From contig NZ_CP102845.1 in the NCBI RefSeq assembly GCF_013307435.2, positions 5,132,001 through 5,196,000 of the forward strand: a stretch of 64,000 nt of DNA. The letters are read 5' to 3'. The position numbers and the translations under genes are program-made. Under the pieces are notes generated by a model. It saw only the letters and a list, made by a program, of their open reading frames with translations. It was not told the origin of the DNA and ran no database searches. The first letter of the stretch is position 1; each line of letters opens with the position of its first letter. Shown here piece after piece: positions 9,397-18,572 of this stretch. The stretch comes from Microvirga terrae. GTDB lineage: Bacteria; Pseudomonadota; Alphaproteobacteria; Rhizobiales; Beijerinckiaceae.

Positions 9397-10338
9397 TTAG
9401 CGAATGCCCTTGGCGGACAAATCGATCACCTGGCTGGCCTTTTCCTTGGTGATCAGGTTCGGACCGGACGGCACGTTGCCGCCGGGCATGAGGCCGTACT
9501 TGGCATAGTTGGCCAGGAACACCACGGGCAGGTAGCCCTGAAGGTACTGCTGCTGGTCGATGGCGAAGACCGCTTCGCCGGCCGCCACCGATTTGAGGAA
9601 CCCGGCCGACATGTCGAACGTGGCGACCCGGATGGCGCCGGTCTTGCCGGCTTCCTTGACGGCCGCGACCGAAGGCTCGCCCGCGGTGCCGGCTCCGAGC
9701 GCGAGGACCGTGTCGACCGAGGCGTCCGCCGAGATGGCAGCCTTCACCTTGGCGCGCACGTCGGCCGGATCGTTCGTAACGGGCAGGACCGTCACCTTGC
9801 CGCCGAAGCCTTCCGTGAAGCCCTTGCAGCGCAGGTCGAGCGACACGTTGCCGACCTCCTGGTTCACGCACAGGCCGACTTTGCCGCCCATCTCTTTGAG
9901 CTTGGCACCGGCGATGCGTCCGGCCTCGACTTCGTCCTGCCCCACGTGGAGCTGCGCGCCGAGCTTTTTCGACACGTCGGAGCCCGAATTCATGGAAATC
10001 ACCGGGATGCCGGCCGCGACCGCCTTCTGGATCGACGGGCCGAGCGCCGAGGCATCGGGGATCGACACGATGAGGCCGGCGGGCTTCTGGTTGACGGCCG
10101 CGTCGATGAGCTGGGCCATCGCGACCATATCGAAGGTCTCGGGCGCCCGGTAATCGACTTGGACCTTCATGTCCTGGCCGCCCGCCGCCACGCCATTCTT
10201 GACCACGGACCAGAATGGATCGTTGGCCTGACCGTGGCTGACGACGATGATGCGGGCGTTCTGCTGCGCTGCGGCCGGGGTGGCGGCGGCAAGAGCCAGA
10301 GCTGCCGCGGCAGCCAGACCGGTGATGATGGATCTCAT
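9397..10338 (-). CDS. ibpA: Inositol ABC transporter, periplasmic binding protein
   Basis: A 313-residue periplasmic sugar-binding protein of the Peripla_BP_4 (ribose/galactose/inositol) family. It has a clear Sec signal peptide (residues 1 to about 25, ending AAAQQ) and the family-typical QKPAGLIVSIPDA and DASVDTVLALG segments. It is the first gene of the minus-strand importer operon and is divergent from iolR. The 260-bp space between them holds a candidate IolR palindrome. Inositol specificity is inferred from the locus. Confidence 0.88.
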   Translation of the reverse strand: MRSIITGLAAAAALALAAATPAAAQQNARIIVVSHGQANDPFWSVVKNGVAAGGQDMKVQVDYRAPETFDMVAMAQLIDAAVNQKPAGLIVSIPDASALGPSIQKAVAAGIPVISMNSGSDVSKKLGAQLHVGQDEVEAGRIAGAKLKEMGGKVGLCVNQEVGNVSLDLRCKGFTEGFGGKVTVLPVTNDPADVRAKVKAAISADASVDTVLALGAGTAGEPSVAAVKEAGKTGAIRVATFDMSAGFLKSVAAGEAVFAIDQQQYLQGYLPVVFLANYAKYGLMPGGNVPSGPNLITKEKASQVIDLSAKGIR

Positions 10339-10534
10339 GTTCTTCCTCCCAGATGGTTCTCATGCGGGTGCCACAACGCCTGTGCGCTGCGGCCGCCGCC
10401 GCGGCCTTGCCGCTTGCCTCGACGGGCAGAGAGAAAACAAATGAGCCGAAGGGCGAATCACCGTCCGTACAGCGTTCCCTCTGCCGATCCGATCGTCCGC
10501 CGAAACGGAACGTCAGAACCTTTTTGTTTCTATA

Positions 10535-10563
10535 TTGGAATTTTTATTCCATTTTTGTAGGAT
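10535..10563 (+). promoter_or_regulatory. Candidate iolR promoter
   Basis: TTGGAA (10535-10540), a 17-bp spacer and TAGGAT (10558-10563) make a plausible sigma-70 promoter reading toward iolR at 10600. The palindrome at 10536-10551 covers the -35 element, which would allow autoregulation. This is read by eye only. Confidence 0.5.
10536..10551. promoter_or_regulatory. Candidate IolR operator between ibpA and iolR
   Basis: A perfect palindrome TGGAAT-TTTT-ATTCCA in the divergent ibpA/iolR gap. It fits the GGAA-N6-TTCC motif described for IolR in Sinorhizobium meliloti, and the same palindrome recurs in the iolG/iolC gap. Confidence 0.75.
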
Positions 10564-10599
10564 CGGTGTCAAGGCCGATCTGGCGTCAAGAGGCCTGCG

Positions 10600-11463
10600 A
10601 TGGAAACCGAGGACAGCATGGGCAGCGCGGAAGCGGCGGTGGCGGAAACGCCGGACGACTATGACGGCCTTCGCGTGCTCCTGCTCAGCCGCCGCGAGGC
10701 GATGCCGAAGCGCCTGAAGCAGATTGCCGCCTTCGCCCTCGAACACCCCGAGGACATGGCCTTCGGAACCGTTGCGGGCATCGCCGAGCATGCCGGCGTG
10801 CAGCCCTCAACCCTGGTGCGGTTCGCCAAGAGCATCGGCTACGACGGCTTCTCCCATCTGCAGCAGATCTTCCGGGACCGTCTCCGGGAGCGGTTTCCGG
10901 ATTATCGCGAGCGGCTCCGCAGCCTGCGCGATGCCGATGGGCATCATGTTCATGCGATGTCCCTGCTCGACGGCTTCACCAGTGCGGCCGCCGTCTCCCT
11001 GGACCGGATGCGGGCCTCCGTGCGCCCCGAGGAGCTGGCCCGGGCCATCGAGACCTTGGCCAAGGCCGATACCGTCTACCTGCTCGGCGCCCGGCGGGTG
11101 TTCCCGGTCATCGCCTATTGTGCCTATGCCTTCGGAAAGCTCGGCATCCGGGCCATCCTCATCGACCATGTCGGACAGCTCGGCCCCGAGCAGCTCGCCA
11201 TTGCGACCAAGCGCGACGCTGTTCTGGCGATCAGCTTCACACCCTACGCGCCGGTCACGGCCGATCTCGCGGCGGCAGCCGCGCAGCGCGACGTGCCGGT
11301 GGTCGCGATCACAGATTCGGCCTTCAGCCCGCTGGTGACGAATGCCGATGTCTGGCTCGAGGTCGCGGAAGCGGATTTCGGCGCCTTCCGGTCGCTCTCC
11401 GCCTCCTTCGCCCTGGCCATGGCGCTTGCCGTCGGCACGGCGGAGAAGCGGGCGGAGAGCTGA
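10600..11463 (+). CDS. iolR: MurR/RpiR-family regulator of inositol genes
   Basis: A 287-residue regulator with an N-terminal HTH_6 domain (residues about 25-100, with VAGIAEHAGVQPSTLVRFAKSIG) and a C-terminal SIS sugar-phosphate isomerase-fold domain (about 135-270, with YLLGARRVFPV and AISFTPYAPVT). RpiR-type proteins regulate inositol catabolism in rhizobia, where an inositol-pathway intermediate is thought to relieve repression. The gene lies between the inositol importer and iolG and is divergent from ibpA across the palindrome. An AGAGG site precedes ATG 10600. Confidence 0.88.
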   Translation: METEDSMGSAEAAVAETPDDYDGLRVLLLSRREAMPKRLKQIAAFALEHPEDMAFGTVAGIAEHAGVQPSTLVRFAKSIGYDGFSHLQQIFRDRLRERFPDYRERLRSLRDADGHHVHAMSLLDGFTSAAAVSLDRMRASVRPEELARAIETLAKADTVYLLGARRVFPVIAYCAYAFGKLGIRAILIDHVGQLGPEQLAIATKRDAVLAISFTPYAPVTADLAAAAAQRDVPVVAITDSAFSPLVTNADVWLEVAEADFGAFRSLSASFALAMALAVGTAEKRAES

Positions 11464-11490
11464 CAGGGCCGCGTCCTCGCGCGGATATGA

Positions 11491-11514
11491 AAAGGGGCGC
11501 CGCGGCGCCCCTTT
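11491..11514. terminator. Bidirectional terminator between iolR and iolG
   Basis: A perfect 24-bp palindrome, AAAGGGGCGCCG followed by its complement, ends in CTTTGTTT on one side and gives A-to-T runs on the other. It lies between the stops of two convergent genes. Confidence 0.85.
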
Positions 11515-11516
11515 GT

Positions 11517-12506
11517 TTACAACCGTACGGGTTTTCCGGATTGCGCCGATTCTGTCGCGGCATCGGCCAGGCGCTGGGCCATGAGCCCGTCCCGGCCGGT
11601 GGGGTCGCACGGCTTGCCGTCGCGGATCGCGTTCAGGAACGTAGCGAGTTCGTCGCGATAGGCCTCGGCATAGCGCTCCAGGAAGAAATCCTGCACCGGA
11701 TCGGCGGTGATGCCCGAGGCGTTCGCCACCTCGACCGTGGTGCGGTGGACGTTGCCGGCCCGGATCATGCCCTTGGACCCATGGACCTCGATGCGCTGGT
11801 CGTACCCGTAGGTGGCGCGGCGGGAATTGGAGATCTGTACGATCCGGCCCTTGGCGGTCTTCAGCATGACGGCGGCGGTGTCGACGTCGCCCGCCTGGCC
11901 GATCGCCGGATCGACGAGGGATGAGCCGACCGCATGGACCTCCACCGGCTCATCGCCCAGCAGCAGGAAACGGGCCATGTCGAGATCGTGGATCATCATG
12001 TCCCGGAATAGACCGCCAGAGGTTGCGATGTAGCTCACCGGCGGCGGGCCGGGATCGCGGGAGAGGATCGTGACCAGTTCTACCTCGCCAACCTCGTCAT
12101 CGGCGAGACGACGGCGCAGCGACGCGAAATTCGGATCGAAGCGGCGGTTGAAGCCGATCATGAGCGACGTGCCCGCCTTCTCGACCGTGGCAAGACAAGC
12201 CTCGATGCGCGCGCTCGACAGATCGACCGGCTTCTCGCAGAACACTGCCTTGCCGGCGCGTGCGCCGCGCTCGATCAGGTCGGCGTGGGTGGTGGTCGGC
12301 GTGCAGACCAGGATGGCGTCCACGTCGGAACGCTCGACGATCGCGTCGAGCGAGGCAACCTCGGCTCCCGTGGCGGCCGCCAAGTCCTGCGCGGCGGGCG
12401 CATGCGGGTCGGCCACCGCCACAAGGCGGGCGTCCGGATGGCTTGCGGCGTTGCGACCGTGAATGCGGCCGATGCGGCCAGCGCCCAATACGGCGATTCT
12501 GATCAT
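11517..12506 (-). CDS. iolG: Inositol 2-dehydrogenase
   Basis: A 329-residue NAD-dependent Gfo/Idh/MocA enzyme, the first step of myo-inositol catabolism (to 2-keto-myo-inositol). It shows the Rossmann motif AVLGAGRIGRIHGRN (residues about 5-19), CTPTTTHADL, the EKP motif (FCEKPVDLS), and the GGLFRDMMIHDLDMARF segment with catalytic Asp and His typical of IolG. It is divergent from the iolC fusion gene across a gap carrying two palindromic operators, and convergent with iolR. Length matches the family. Confidence 0.92.
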   Translation of the reverse strand: MIRIAVLGAGRIGRIHGRNAASHPDARLVAVADPHAPAAQDLAAATGAEVASLDAIVERSDVDAILVCTPTTTHADLIERGARAGKAVFCEKPVDLSSARIEACLATVEKAGTSLMIGFNRRFDPNFASLRRRLADDEVGEVELVTILSRDPGPPPVSYIATSGGLFRDMMIHDLDMARFLLLGDEPVEVHAVGSSLVDPAIGQAGDVDTAAVMLKTAKGRIVQISNSRRATYGYDQRIEVHGSKGMIRAGNVHRTTVEVANASGITADPVQDFFLERYAEAYRDELATFLNAIRDGKPCDPTGRDGLMAQRLADAATESAQSGKPVRL

Positions 12507-12542
12507 GTTTCCCCCTGATCCTTTGCCGGCTTACGTCGAATT

Positions 12543-12589
12543 TGGAATTGATATTCCAGTATAAGCTGCTAATAGAATAAACATTCTAT
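12543..12589. promoter_or_regulatory. Double IolR-like operator over the iolC promoter
   Basis: TGGAAT-TGAT-ATTCCA (12543-12558) is the same palindrome as at 10536. ATAGAAT-AAAC-ATTCTAT (12572-12589) is a related site with the outer G/C changed. The centres are 30 bp apart, about three helical turns. A promoter TTGATA (12549-12554), 18 bp, TAGAAT (12573-12578) reads toward iolC, so both elements lie inside the palindromes. Confidence 0.75.
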
Positions 12590-12650
12590 AACGGCAAGAG
12601 CCGAGCGCGGCTCTTACACGGTTTACAAGACCGGGAGCGGGAGGAACAGC

Positions 12651-14564
12651 ATGAAGCCAGGCCTGGATGTGATCACCATTGGTCGCGCTTCGGTCGATCT
12701 CTACGGCCAGCAGGTGGGCGGACGGCTGGAGGACATGGCTTCCTTCTCCAAGGCTGTCGGCGGTTGTCCGGCGAACATCGCCATCGGCGCGGCGCGGCTC
12801 GGGTTGAAGTCCGGGCTGATCACCCGGGTCGGCGACGAGGCCATGGGCGGCTTCATCCGCGAACAGATGGAGCGCGAGGGCGTCGCTACAGACGGCATCG
12901 TCATCGACAAGGAGCGGCTGACCGCGCTCGTGATCCTGGGTGTACGGGACCAGGTTTCGTTTCCTCTGATCTTCTATCGCGATAATTGCGCCGACATGGC
13001 GCTCAACGAGGATGACATCGACGAGGGATTCATCGCCTCTGCAACGGCCATCGTCGTGACGGGCACGCACTTCTCACGGGAAGCAACGGCCGCCGCGCAG
13101 AAGAAGGCGATCCGAATCGCCAAGGCGAATGGCCGCAAGGTGGTGTTCGACGTGGATTACCGCCCCAACCTCTGGGGCCTCCTCGGCCATGGCGCGGGAG
13201 AATCCCGCTATGTGCGCTCCGATGCGGTGACGGAGCACCTGAAGCCGATCCTGGCCGATTGCGACCTTGTGGTCGGCACGGAAGAGGAACTGCATATCGC
13301 GGGCGGGTCCGAGGACACGCTGTCCGCCATTCGGGCGATCCGGGCGATCTCGAAGGCCACCATCGTGTGCAAGCGCGGTCCCATGGGCTGCGTGGTGTTT
13401 CCGGGGGACATCCCGGACGCGCTCGATGATGGCGTGACGGGGCCTGGCTTCCCGGTCGAGGTCTACAACGTGCTGGGCGCCGGCGATGCCTTCCTGTCCG
13501 GCTTCCTGCGGGGATGGCTGCGGGACGAGCCGCTCGAGACGTGCTGCGCCTATGCCAATGCGAGCGGCGCCTTCGCTGTGTCGCGCCTGCTCTGCTCACC
13601 CGAGATCCCCACCTTCCCCGAGTTGCAGCATTTCCTGAAAACCGGCAGCCGCCACAAGGCGCTGCGCTTCGACCAGGATATCAACCACATCCATTGGGCG
13701 ACGACGCGCCGGCCTCAAAGCGAGACGCTGATGGCGCTCGCCATCGACCACCGCATGCAGCTGGAAGCGATGGCGACTGAGATCGGCGCGCCGGTCGAGC
13801 GCATTCCCGACTTCAAGGTTCTCGCCGTCGAGGCGGCTGCACGCGTGGCGGACGGACGCGCCGGCTTCGGTATGCTGATCGACGGGACCTATGGCCGCGA
13901 GGCGTTGTTTCGCGCCGCCGATCACCCGTTCTGGATCGGGAGGCCGGTGGAACTGCCCGGCTCGCGCCCCCTCGACTTCGAGGGCGGCGGCTCACTCGGC
14001 GCGAAGCTCGTGGAATGGCCGGTGGGGCACACCATCAAGTGCCTGTGCTTCTACCACCCGGACGATCCGACGGAGCTGAAGGAGCGCCAGGAGCGCGATC
14101 TGCTGCGGCTCCATGATGCCGCGCGCCGCATCGGGCGCGAACTGCTCGTCGAGATCATCGCGGGCAAGCATGGGCCGCTCAGAACCGACACGGTGGCCGC
14201 CATCCTGCAGCGGCTCTACGATCTCGGCATCAGACCCGACTGGTGGAAGCTCGAACCGCAACGGGACGAAGCCGCGTGGCATTCCATCGGGGCGGTCATC
14301 ACCCGCAACGACCCCTACTGCCGCGGCATCGTGCTGCTTGGCCTTGAGGCGCCCGAGAGCGAGTTGGAAGCCGCTTTCGCGGCCGCCGCCAAGGAGCCGC
14401 AGGTGAAGGGCTTTGCGGTCGGCCGCACCATCTTCAACGATGCGGCCCGGCGCTGGCTCAAGGGCGAGATCTCGGATGAAGCGGCCGTCAGCGACATGGC
14501 CTCCCGATTCCAACGCCTCGTCGACGCGTGGCAGCGCGTCTCGGACCAGGTGAATGCCGCCTAA
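12651..14564 (+). CDS. iolC: 5-dehydro-2-deoxygluconokinase fused to DUF2090 (IolC with aldolase-like domain)
   Basis: A 637-residue fusion. Residues 1 to about 325 are a PfkB-family sugar kinase (GGCPANIAIGAARLG near the start and the anion-hole motif NVLGAGDAFLSGF near residue 275), which phosphorylates 2-deoxy-5-keto-D-gluconate. Residues about 335-637 are DUF2090, often annotated as a 2-deoxy-5-keto-D-gluconate 6-phosphate aldolase-like domain, with ALAIDHRMQLE near its start. The fusion would join two successive steps and explain the lack of a separate iolJ here. It is the first gene of a plus-strand operon with iolD, iolE and iolB. Aldolase activity is inferred. Confidence 0.93.
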   Translation: MKPGLDVITIGRASVDLYGQQVGGRLEDMASFSKAVGGCPANIAIGAARLGLKSGLITRVGDEAMGGFIREQMEREGVATDGIVIDKERLTALVILGVRDQVSFPLIFYRDNCADMALNEDDIDEGFIASATAIVVTGTHFSREATAAAQKKAIRIAKANGRKVVFDVDYRPNLWGLLGHGAGESRYVRSDAVTEHLKPILADCDLVVGTEEELHIAGGSEDTLSAIRAIRAISKATIVCKRGPMGCVVFPGDIPDALDDGVTGPGFPVEVYNVLGAGDAFLSGFLRGWLRDEPLETCCAYANASGAFAVSRLLCSPEIPTFPELQHFLKTGSRHKALRFDQDINHIHWATTRRPQSETLMALAIDHRMQLEAMATEIGAPVERIPDFKVLAVEAAARVADGRAGFGMLIDGTYGREALFRAADHPFWIGRPVELPGSRPLDFEGGGSLGAKLVEWPVGHTIKCLCFYHPDDPTELKERQERDLLRLHDAARRIGRELLVEIIAGKHGPLRTDTVAAILQRLYDLGIRPDWWKLEPQRDEAAWHSIGAVITRNDPYCRGIVLLGLEAPESELEAAFAAAAKEPQVKGFAVGRTIFNDAARRWLKGEISDEAAVSDMASRFQRLVDAWQRVSDQVNAA

Positions 14565-14654
14565 TACCAAGGATGAAGCCCGCGGAAGGCTCTGTCCTCT
14601 TCCCATGACCGCGAAAACCTGAACACCTTGCGACGCCATTCGAGAGGTACACGC

Positions 14655-16502
14655 ATGAGCACGATCCGCCTGACCATGGCGCAAGCCGTTGCCCGCTTCC
14701 TGACGGCCCAGAAGACGGAGATCGACGGACGGATCCTGCCGCTCTTCGGCGGCGTCTGGGCCATCTTCGGACACGGCAACGTGGCGGGCATGGGCGAGGC
14801 CCTGCACGGGGTGCGCGACCAGCTTCCGACCTATCGGGCCCATAACGAGCAGGGCATGGCGCACGCGGCCATCGCCTTCGCCAAGGCCTCGCGGCGGCGG
14901 CGCATGATGGCCTGCACCACGTCCATCGGCCCCGGTGCCACCAACATGGTGACGGCTGCGGCCGTCGCCCATGTGAACCGCCTGCCCGTACTGCTCCTCC
15001 CGGGCGATGTCTTCGCCAACCGCAGACCGGATCCGGTGCTGCAGCAGATCGAGAGCTTTGCTGACGGCACAATCTCGGCGAACGACTGCTTCCGGCCAGT
15101 CTCCCGCTATTTCGACCGCATCACCCGTCCCGAGCAGATCATCCCCGCGCTGCAGCGCGCCATGACGGTGCTCACGGATCCGGCCGAATGCGGCCCGGCG
15201 ACGCTCGCCCTCTGCCAGGATACGCAGGCCGAAGCCTACGACTACCCGGAAAGCTTCTTTGCGGAGAAGATCTGGACGCAGCGCCGCATCCGTCCGGACG
15301 AGACCGAGCTCGCCCAGGCGGCCGATTTCATCCGCAAGGCCAAGAAACCCTTTATCGTGGCGGGCGGCGGCGTCCTCTACTCGGGCGCCGAGAGCGCCCT
15401 GGCGGATTTCGCGCAGAAGCACGGCCTTCCGGTGGGTGAGACGCAAGCCGGCAAGTCGAGCCTGCCCCACGACCACCCGGCCAATCTCGGCGCGATCGGC
15501 GTGACCGGGACGGGCGCCGCCAATGCATTCGCCGAAGACGCCGACGTGGTGATCGCCGTAGGTACGCGCCTGCAGGACTTCACCACGGGCTCCTGGTCCC
15601 TGTTCAAGAACCCGAAGCGGCGCATCGTGGGCCTCAACGTGCAGGCCTTCGACGCGACCAAGCACAGTGCGGCTCCGCTCGTGGCCGACGCGCGCGTGGG
15701 CCTTGAGGAATTGAGCCACGCGCTCGGCGCCTGGACGGCGCCGGAAGAGCAGACGGCCAAAGCCCACGACGAAAAGGCCCGTTGGTTCGATGCTGCAGCC
15801 CGGTACACGAACCCAACCAACGCGGAGCTTCCGTCGGACGCGCAAGTGATCGGCGCGGTTCAGCGCGCCTCGTCGCCGACCGACGTGGTGGTCTGTGCAG
15901 CCGGCGGCCTGCCGGGCGAGTTGCACAAACACTGGAAGGCGAGCGCGGCGCTGGGCTACCATATGGAATACGGCTATTCCTGCATGGGCTACGAGATCGC
16001 AGGCGGGCTCGGCGTGAAGATGGCTGATCCGTCCCGCGAGGTGATCGTGATGGTGGGCGACGGCTCATACCTCATGATGAATTCGGAGCTCGCCACCTCA
16101 GTGATGCTGGGGCACAAGCTCATCGTCGTACTGCTCGACAACCGCGGCTACGGCTGCATCAACCGCCTGCAGCGCGCTACGGGCGGGGAGAGCTTCAACA
16201 ACCTGCTGCAGCACACCAATCACGTGACCCTTCCCGAGATCGACTTTGCCGCCCATGCGGCCGGGCTCGGCGCGCAATCCATCAAGGTGAAGGGCATCGG
16301 CGAGCTGGAGGATGCGCTCAAGAAGGCGCGCGGCGCGGACCGCAGCACGGTCATCGTCATCGACACCGATCCGCTCGCTTCGACCGAAGCCGGCGGCCAT
16401 TGGTGGGATGTAGCGGTACCGGAAGTGTCGGTGCGCGAGCAGGTGAACAAAGCCCGCAGGGATTACGAAACGGCTCTCGCCACTCAGCGCGTGGGCGATT
16501 GA
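14655..16502 (+). CDS. iolD: 3D-(3,5/4)-trihydroxycyclohexane-1,2-dione hydrolase
   Basis: A 615-residue thiamine-diphosphate enzyme that opens the ring of the diketone intermediate to 5-deoxy-glucuronate. It has an N-terminal ThDP-binding domain with the catalytic Glu in AHNEQGMAHAA, a central domain (about 215-350) and a C-terminal ThDP/Mg motif beginning GDGSYLMMN. The start ATG 14655 has GAGAGG upstream. An in-frame start at 14628 would add nine residues and has no comparable site. The gene is 90 bp after iolC and 21 bp before iolE. Confidence 0.95.
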   Translation: MSTIRLTMAQAVARFLTAQKTEIDGRILPLFGGVWAIFGHGNVAGMGEALHGVRDQLPTYRAHNEQGMAHAAIAFAKASRRRRMMACTTSIGPGATNMVTAAAVAHVNRLPVLLLPGDVFANRRPDPVLQQIESFADGTISANDCFRPVSRYFDRITRPEQIIPALQRAMTVLTDPAECGPATLALCQDTQAEAYDYPESFFAEKIWTQRRIRPDETELAQAADFIRKAKKPFIVAGGGVLYSGAESALADFAQKHGLPVGETQAGKSSLPHDHPANLGAIGVTGTGAANAFAEDADVVIAVGTRLQDFTTGSWSLFKNPKRRIVGLNVQAFDATKHSAAPLVADARVGLEELSHALGAWTAPEEQTAKAHDEKARWFDAAARYTNPTNAELPSDAQVIGAVQRASSPTDVVVCAAGGLPGELHKHWKASAALGYHMEYGYSCMGYEIAGGLGVKMADPSREVIVMVGDGSYLMMNSELATSVMLGHKLIVVLLDNRGYGCINRLQRATGGESFNNLLQHTNHVTLPEIDFAAHAAGLGAQSIKVKGIGELEDALKKARGADRSTVIVIDTDPLASTEAGGHWWDVAVPEVSVREQVNKARRDYETALATQRVGD

Positions 16503-16523
16503 CCAGGACAGAGGAAGACGAAC

Positions 16524-17408
16524 ATGACGATCCGCATCGGGGCCAATCCCATCGGCTGGTCCAATGACGACATGCCGGAACTCGGCGGCGAGACGCCCCT
16601 GGAGGTGTGCCTGGCAGAAGCCAGGGAGGCCGGGTTCGAGGGCATGGAGCTCGGCAACAAGTTCCCGCGCGAGCCGGAAGCCCTCAAGAAGGCGCTGGCG
16701 CCCTTCGGCCTCGCGTGCGTTTCGGGCTGGTATTCGGCCGAGCTGCTGAAGCGTGATGCCGAGGCGGAGATGAAGGCGCTGCGCCCGCATCTCGATCTTC
16801 TCAAGGGCATGGGCTCGGACGTGCTCGTCTTCGCCGAGACCTCCAATGCCATCCATGGCGACCGCTCCAAGCCTCTGTCGCAGCGTCCGGTCATGCAGGA
16901 CGGCGACTGGGCCGAGTTCGGGCGCCGCATCACGGAGGTCGCCGAGCGGACCCTGCAGGAAGGCGTGCGCGTCGTCTATCACCACCACATGGGCACCATC
17001 GTGGAATCGGAGGCCGACATCGACGCCTTCATGCGCTCCACCGGCGAGGCCGTGCATCTCCTGCTGGATACGGGCCACGCCACCTGGGGCGGCGCGGATC
17101 CGGCCGCGCTCGCCCGTCGCTATCGCGGCCGCATCAGCCATGTGCACACGAAGGACGTCCGCAGGGACGTGATGGAGAAGTCGCGGGCGCAGGGCTGGAG
17201 CTTCCTCGATTCCGTCATCGAAGGCGTCTACACGGTGCCGGGCGACGGCATGGTGGATTTCGTCTCGGTGTTCAAGGAACTGCCCGGCTACAGCGGCTGG
17301 GTGGTGATCGAGGCGGAGCAGGATCCGAAGAAGGCGCATCCGCTGACCTATGCCAAGATGGGCTATGCCAATCTGACGCGATTCCTCAGGAAAGCCGGCC
17401 TGCGATAA
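16524..17408 (+). CDS. iolE: Inosose dehydratase
   Basis: A 294-residue TIM-barrel enzyme of the xylose-isomerase-like AP endonuclease-2 fold. It dehydrates 2-keto-myo-inositol to the diketone used by IolD. Family segments are IGANPIGWSNDDMPELGG at the start, metal-binding YHHHMGT, LLDTGHATWGG, the HVHTKDVR region, and the C-terminal VVIEAEQDP. It sits between iolD and iolB with short gaps, consistent with one operon. Confidence 0.95.
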   Translation: MTIRIGANPIGWSNDDMPELGGETPLEVCLAEAREAGFEGMELGNKFPREPEALKKALAPFGLACVSGWYSAELLKRDAEAEMKALRPHLDLLKGMGSDVLVFAETSNAIHGDRSKPLSQRPVMQDGDWAEFGRRITEVAERTLQEGVRVVYHHHMGTIVESEADIDAFMRSTGEAVHLLLDTGHATWGGADPAALARRYRGRISHVHTKDVRRDVMEKSRAQGWSFLDSVIEGVYTVPGDGMVDFVSVFKELPGYSGWVVIEAEQDPKKAHPLTYAKMGYANLTRFLRKAGLR

Positions 17409-17419
17409 GGGAGAATGCA

Positions 17420-18223
17420 ATGGCGAATCTTCTCGTCAAACCGTCGAAGCCCGATCACCAGGGGCGCATCCACGCCATCACGCCGGACTCCGCCGGGTGG
17501 ACCTATGTGGGATTCGAGGTCTACCAGCTGAAGGCCGGGCAGAGCCTCCATCAGGCGACAGGGGATCGGGAGGCCTGTGTCGTGCTCCTGTCGGGCAAGG
17601 CCCGCGTGGCGGCCTCGGGGCAGGATTTCGGCGTGATCGGCGGACGCTCGTCGCCGTTCGATCCGGATCCGTGGTCGCTCTACGCGCCTGCCCGCTCCGA
17701 GTGGTCACTTGAGACGCAGACCGATTGTGAGATCGCTGTCTGCACGGCGCCCGCCGAGGGAAAGCTCCCCCCTCGTGTGATCCGTCCCGATCAGGTTGGC
17801 CAAGAGACGCGCGGCCAGGGCACGAATACGCGCCACGTGCGCAACATCCTGCCGGAGACCGAAGCCGCAGAGAGCCTGCTCGTGGTGGAAGTCATCACGC
17901 CTTCGGGCCATTGGTCGAGCTACCCGCCGCACAAGCACGACCGAGACATGCTGCCGACTGAGTCGCTGCTGGAAGAGACCTATTACCATCGTCTCAACCC
18001 GCCGACCGGCTTTGCGCTTCAGCGGGTCTACACCGACGACCGCTCCCTCGACGAGACGCTGGCCGCCAGCAACGGCGACGTGGTGCTGGTGCCAAGGGGT
18101 TATCACCCGGTAGGCGCGCCGCACGGCTATGAGCTCTATTATCTGAACGTGATGGCGGGCCCGAAGCGGATCTGGAAGTTCCATAACGATCCCGATCACG
18201 AGTGGATGCTGGCGAAAGCTTGA
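17420..18223 (+). CDS. iolB: 5-deoxy-glucuronate isomerase
   Basis: A 267-residue bicupin enzyme (IolB/KduI family) that converts 5-deoxy-D-glucuronate to 2-deoxy-5-keto-D-gluconate, the substrate of IolC. The metal-binding cluster SSYPPHKHDRD with the downstream glutamates and histidine of LLEETYYHRLNP is visible at about residues 168-195. A second conserved block, VPRGYHPVGAPHGYELYYLN, lies near residues 224-243. It begins 11 bp after iolE with GGGAG upstream. The next plus-strand genes are tiny and of unknown relation. Confidence 0.95.
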   Translation: MANLLVKPSKPDHQGRIHAITPDSAGWTYVGFEVYQLKAGQSLHQATGDREACVVLLSGKARVAASGQDFGVIGGRSSPFDPDPWSLYAPARSEWSLETQTDCEIAVCTAPAEGKLPPRVIRPDQVGQETRGQGTNTRHVRNILPETEAAESLLVVEVITPSGHWSSYPPHKHDRDMLPTESLLEETYYHRLNPPTGFALQRVYTDDRSLDETLAASNGDVVLVPRGYHPVGAPHGYELYYLNVMAGPKRIWKFHNDPDHEWMLAKA

Positions 18224-18275
18224 TCCTGGCGGATCCTTCGGGCATGAGGCGATCCGATTCCCCTTGAGAGGTCTC

Positions 18276-18473
18276 ATGTCCTGGTCAGATCTCGCCTCAC
18301 GCGCCTTCAAGACCGTGATCGCGCTCGTCAGCGCGATCGTGATGGATTACGCATTTCTGAATGGGCGCATGACGCGCCAAGCCGTGACGGGAATCGAGCG
18401 CATGGCGGCTGATGCGCCGGTGCTCATCGACCGGCTCGTCACCAGTGCTCTCGGCATCAAATGGGATCGCTGA
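18276..18473 (+). CDS. Small hypothetical protein
   Basis: A 65-residue product starting MSWSDLASRAFK with one moderately hydrophobic segment (residues about 12-28). The ATG at 18276 is preferred over TTG 18264 because GAGAGG lies a few bases upstream. It follows iolB by about 50 bp and could be read through from the iol operon. I do not recognise the family. Confidence 0.55.
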   Translation: MSWSDLASRAFKTVIALVSAIVMDYAFLNGRMTRQAVTGIERMAADAPVLIDRLVTSALGIKWDR

Positions 18474-18572
18474 CCGTACTAATGCTTTCGTGATCGCGTC
18501 ACGGCGATCAGGCCCGGAACGGAACGGCCGCGGTGCCGTTCTTTCCATGGCTTCACCTCTCGTCGCGATCCC

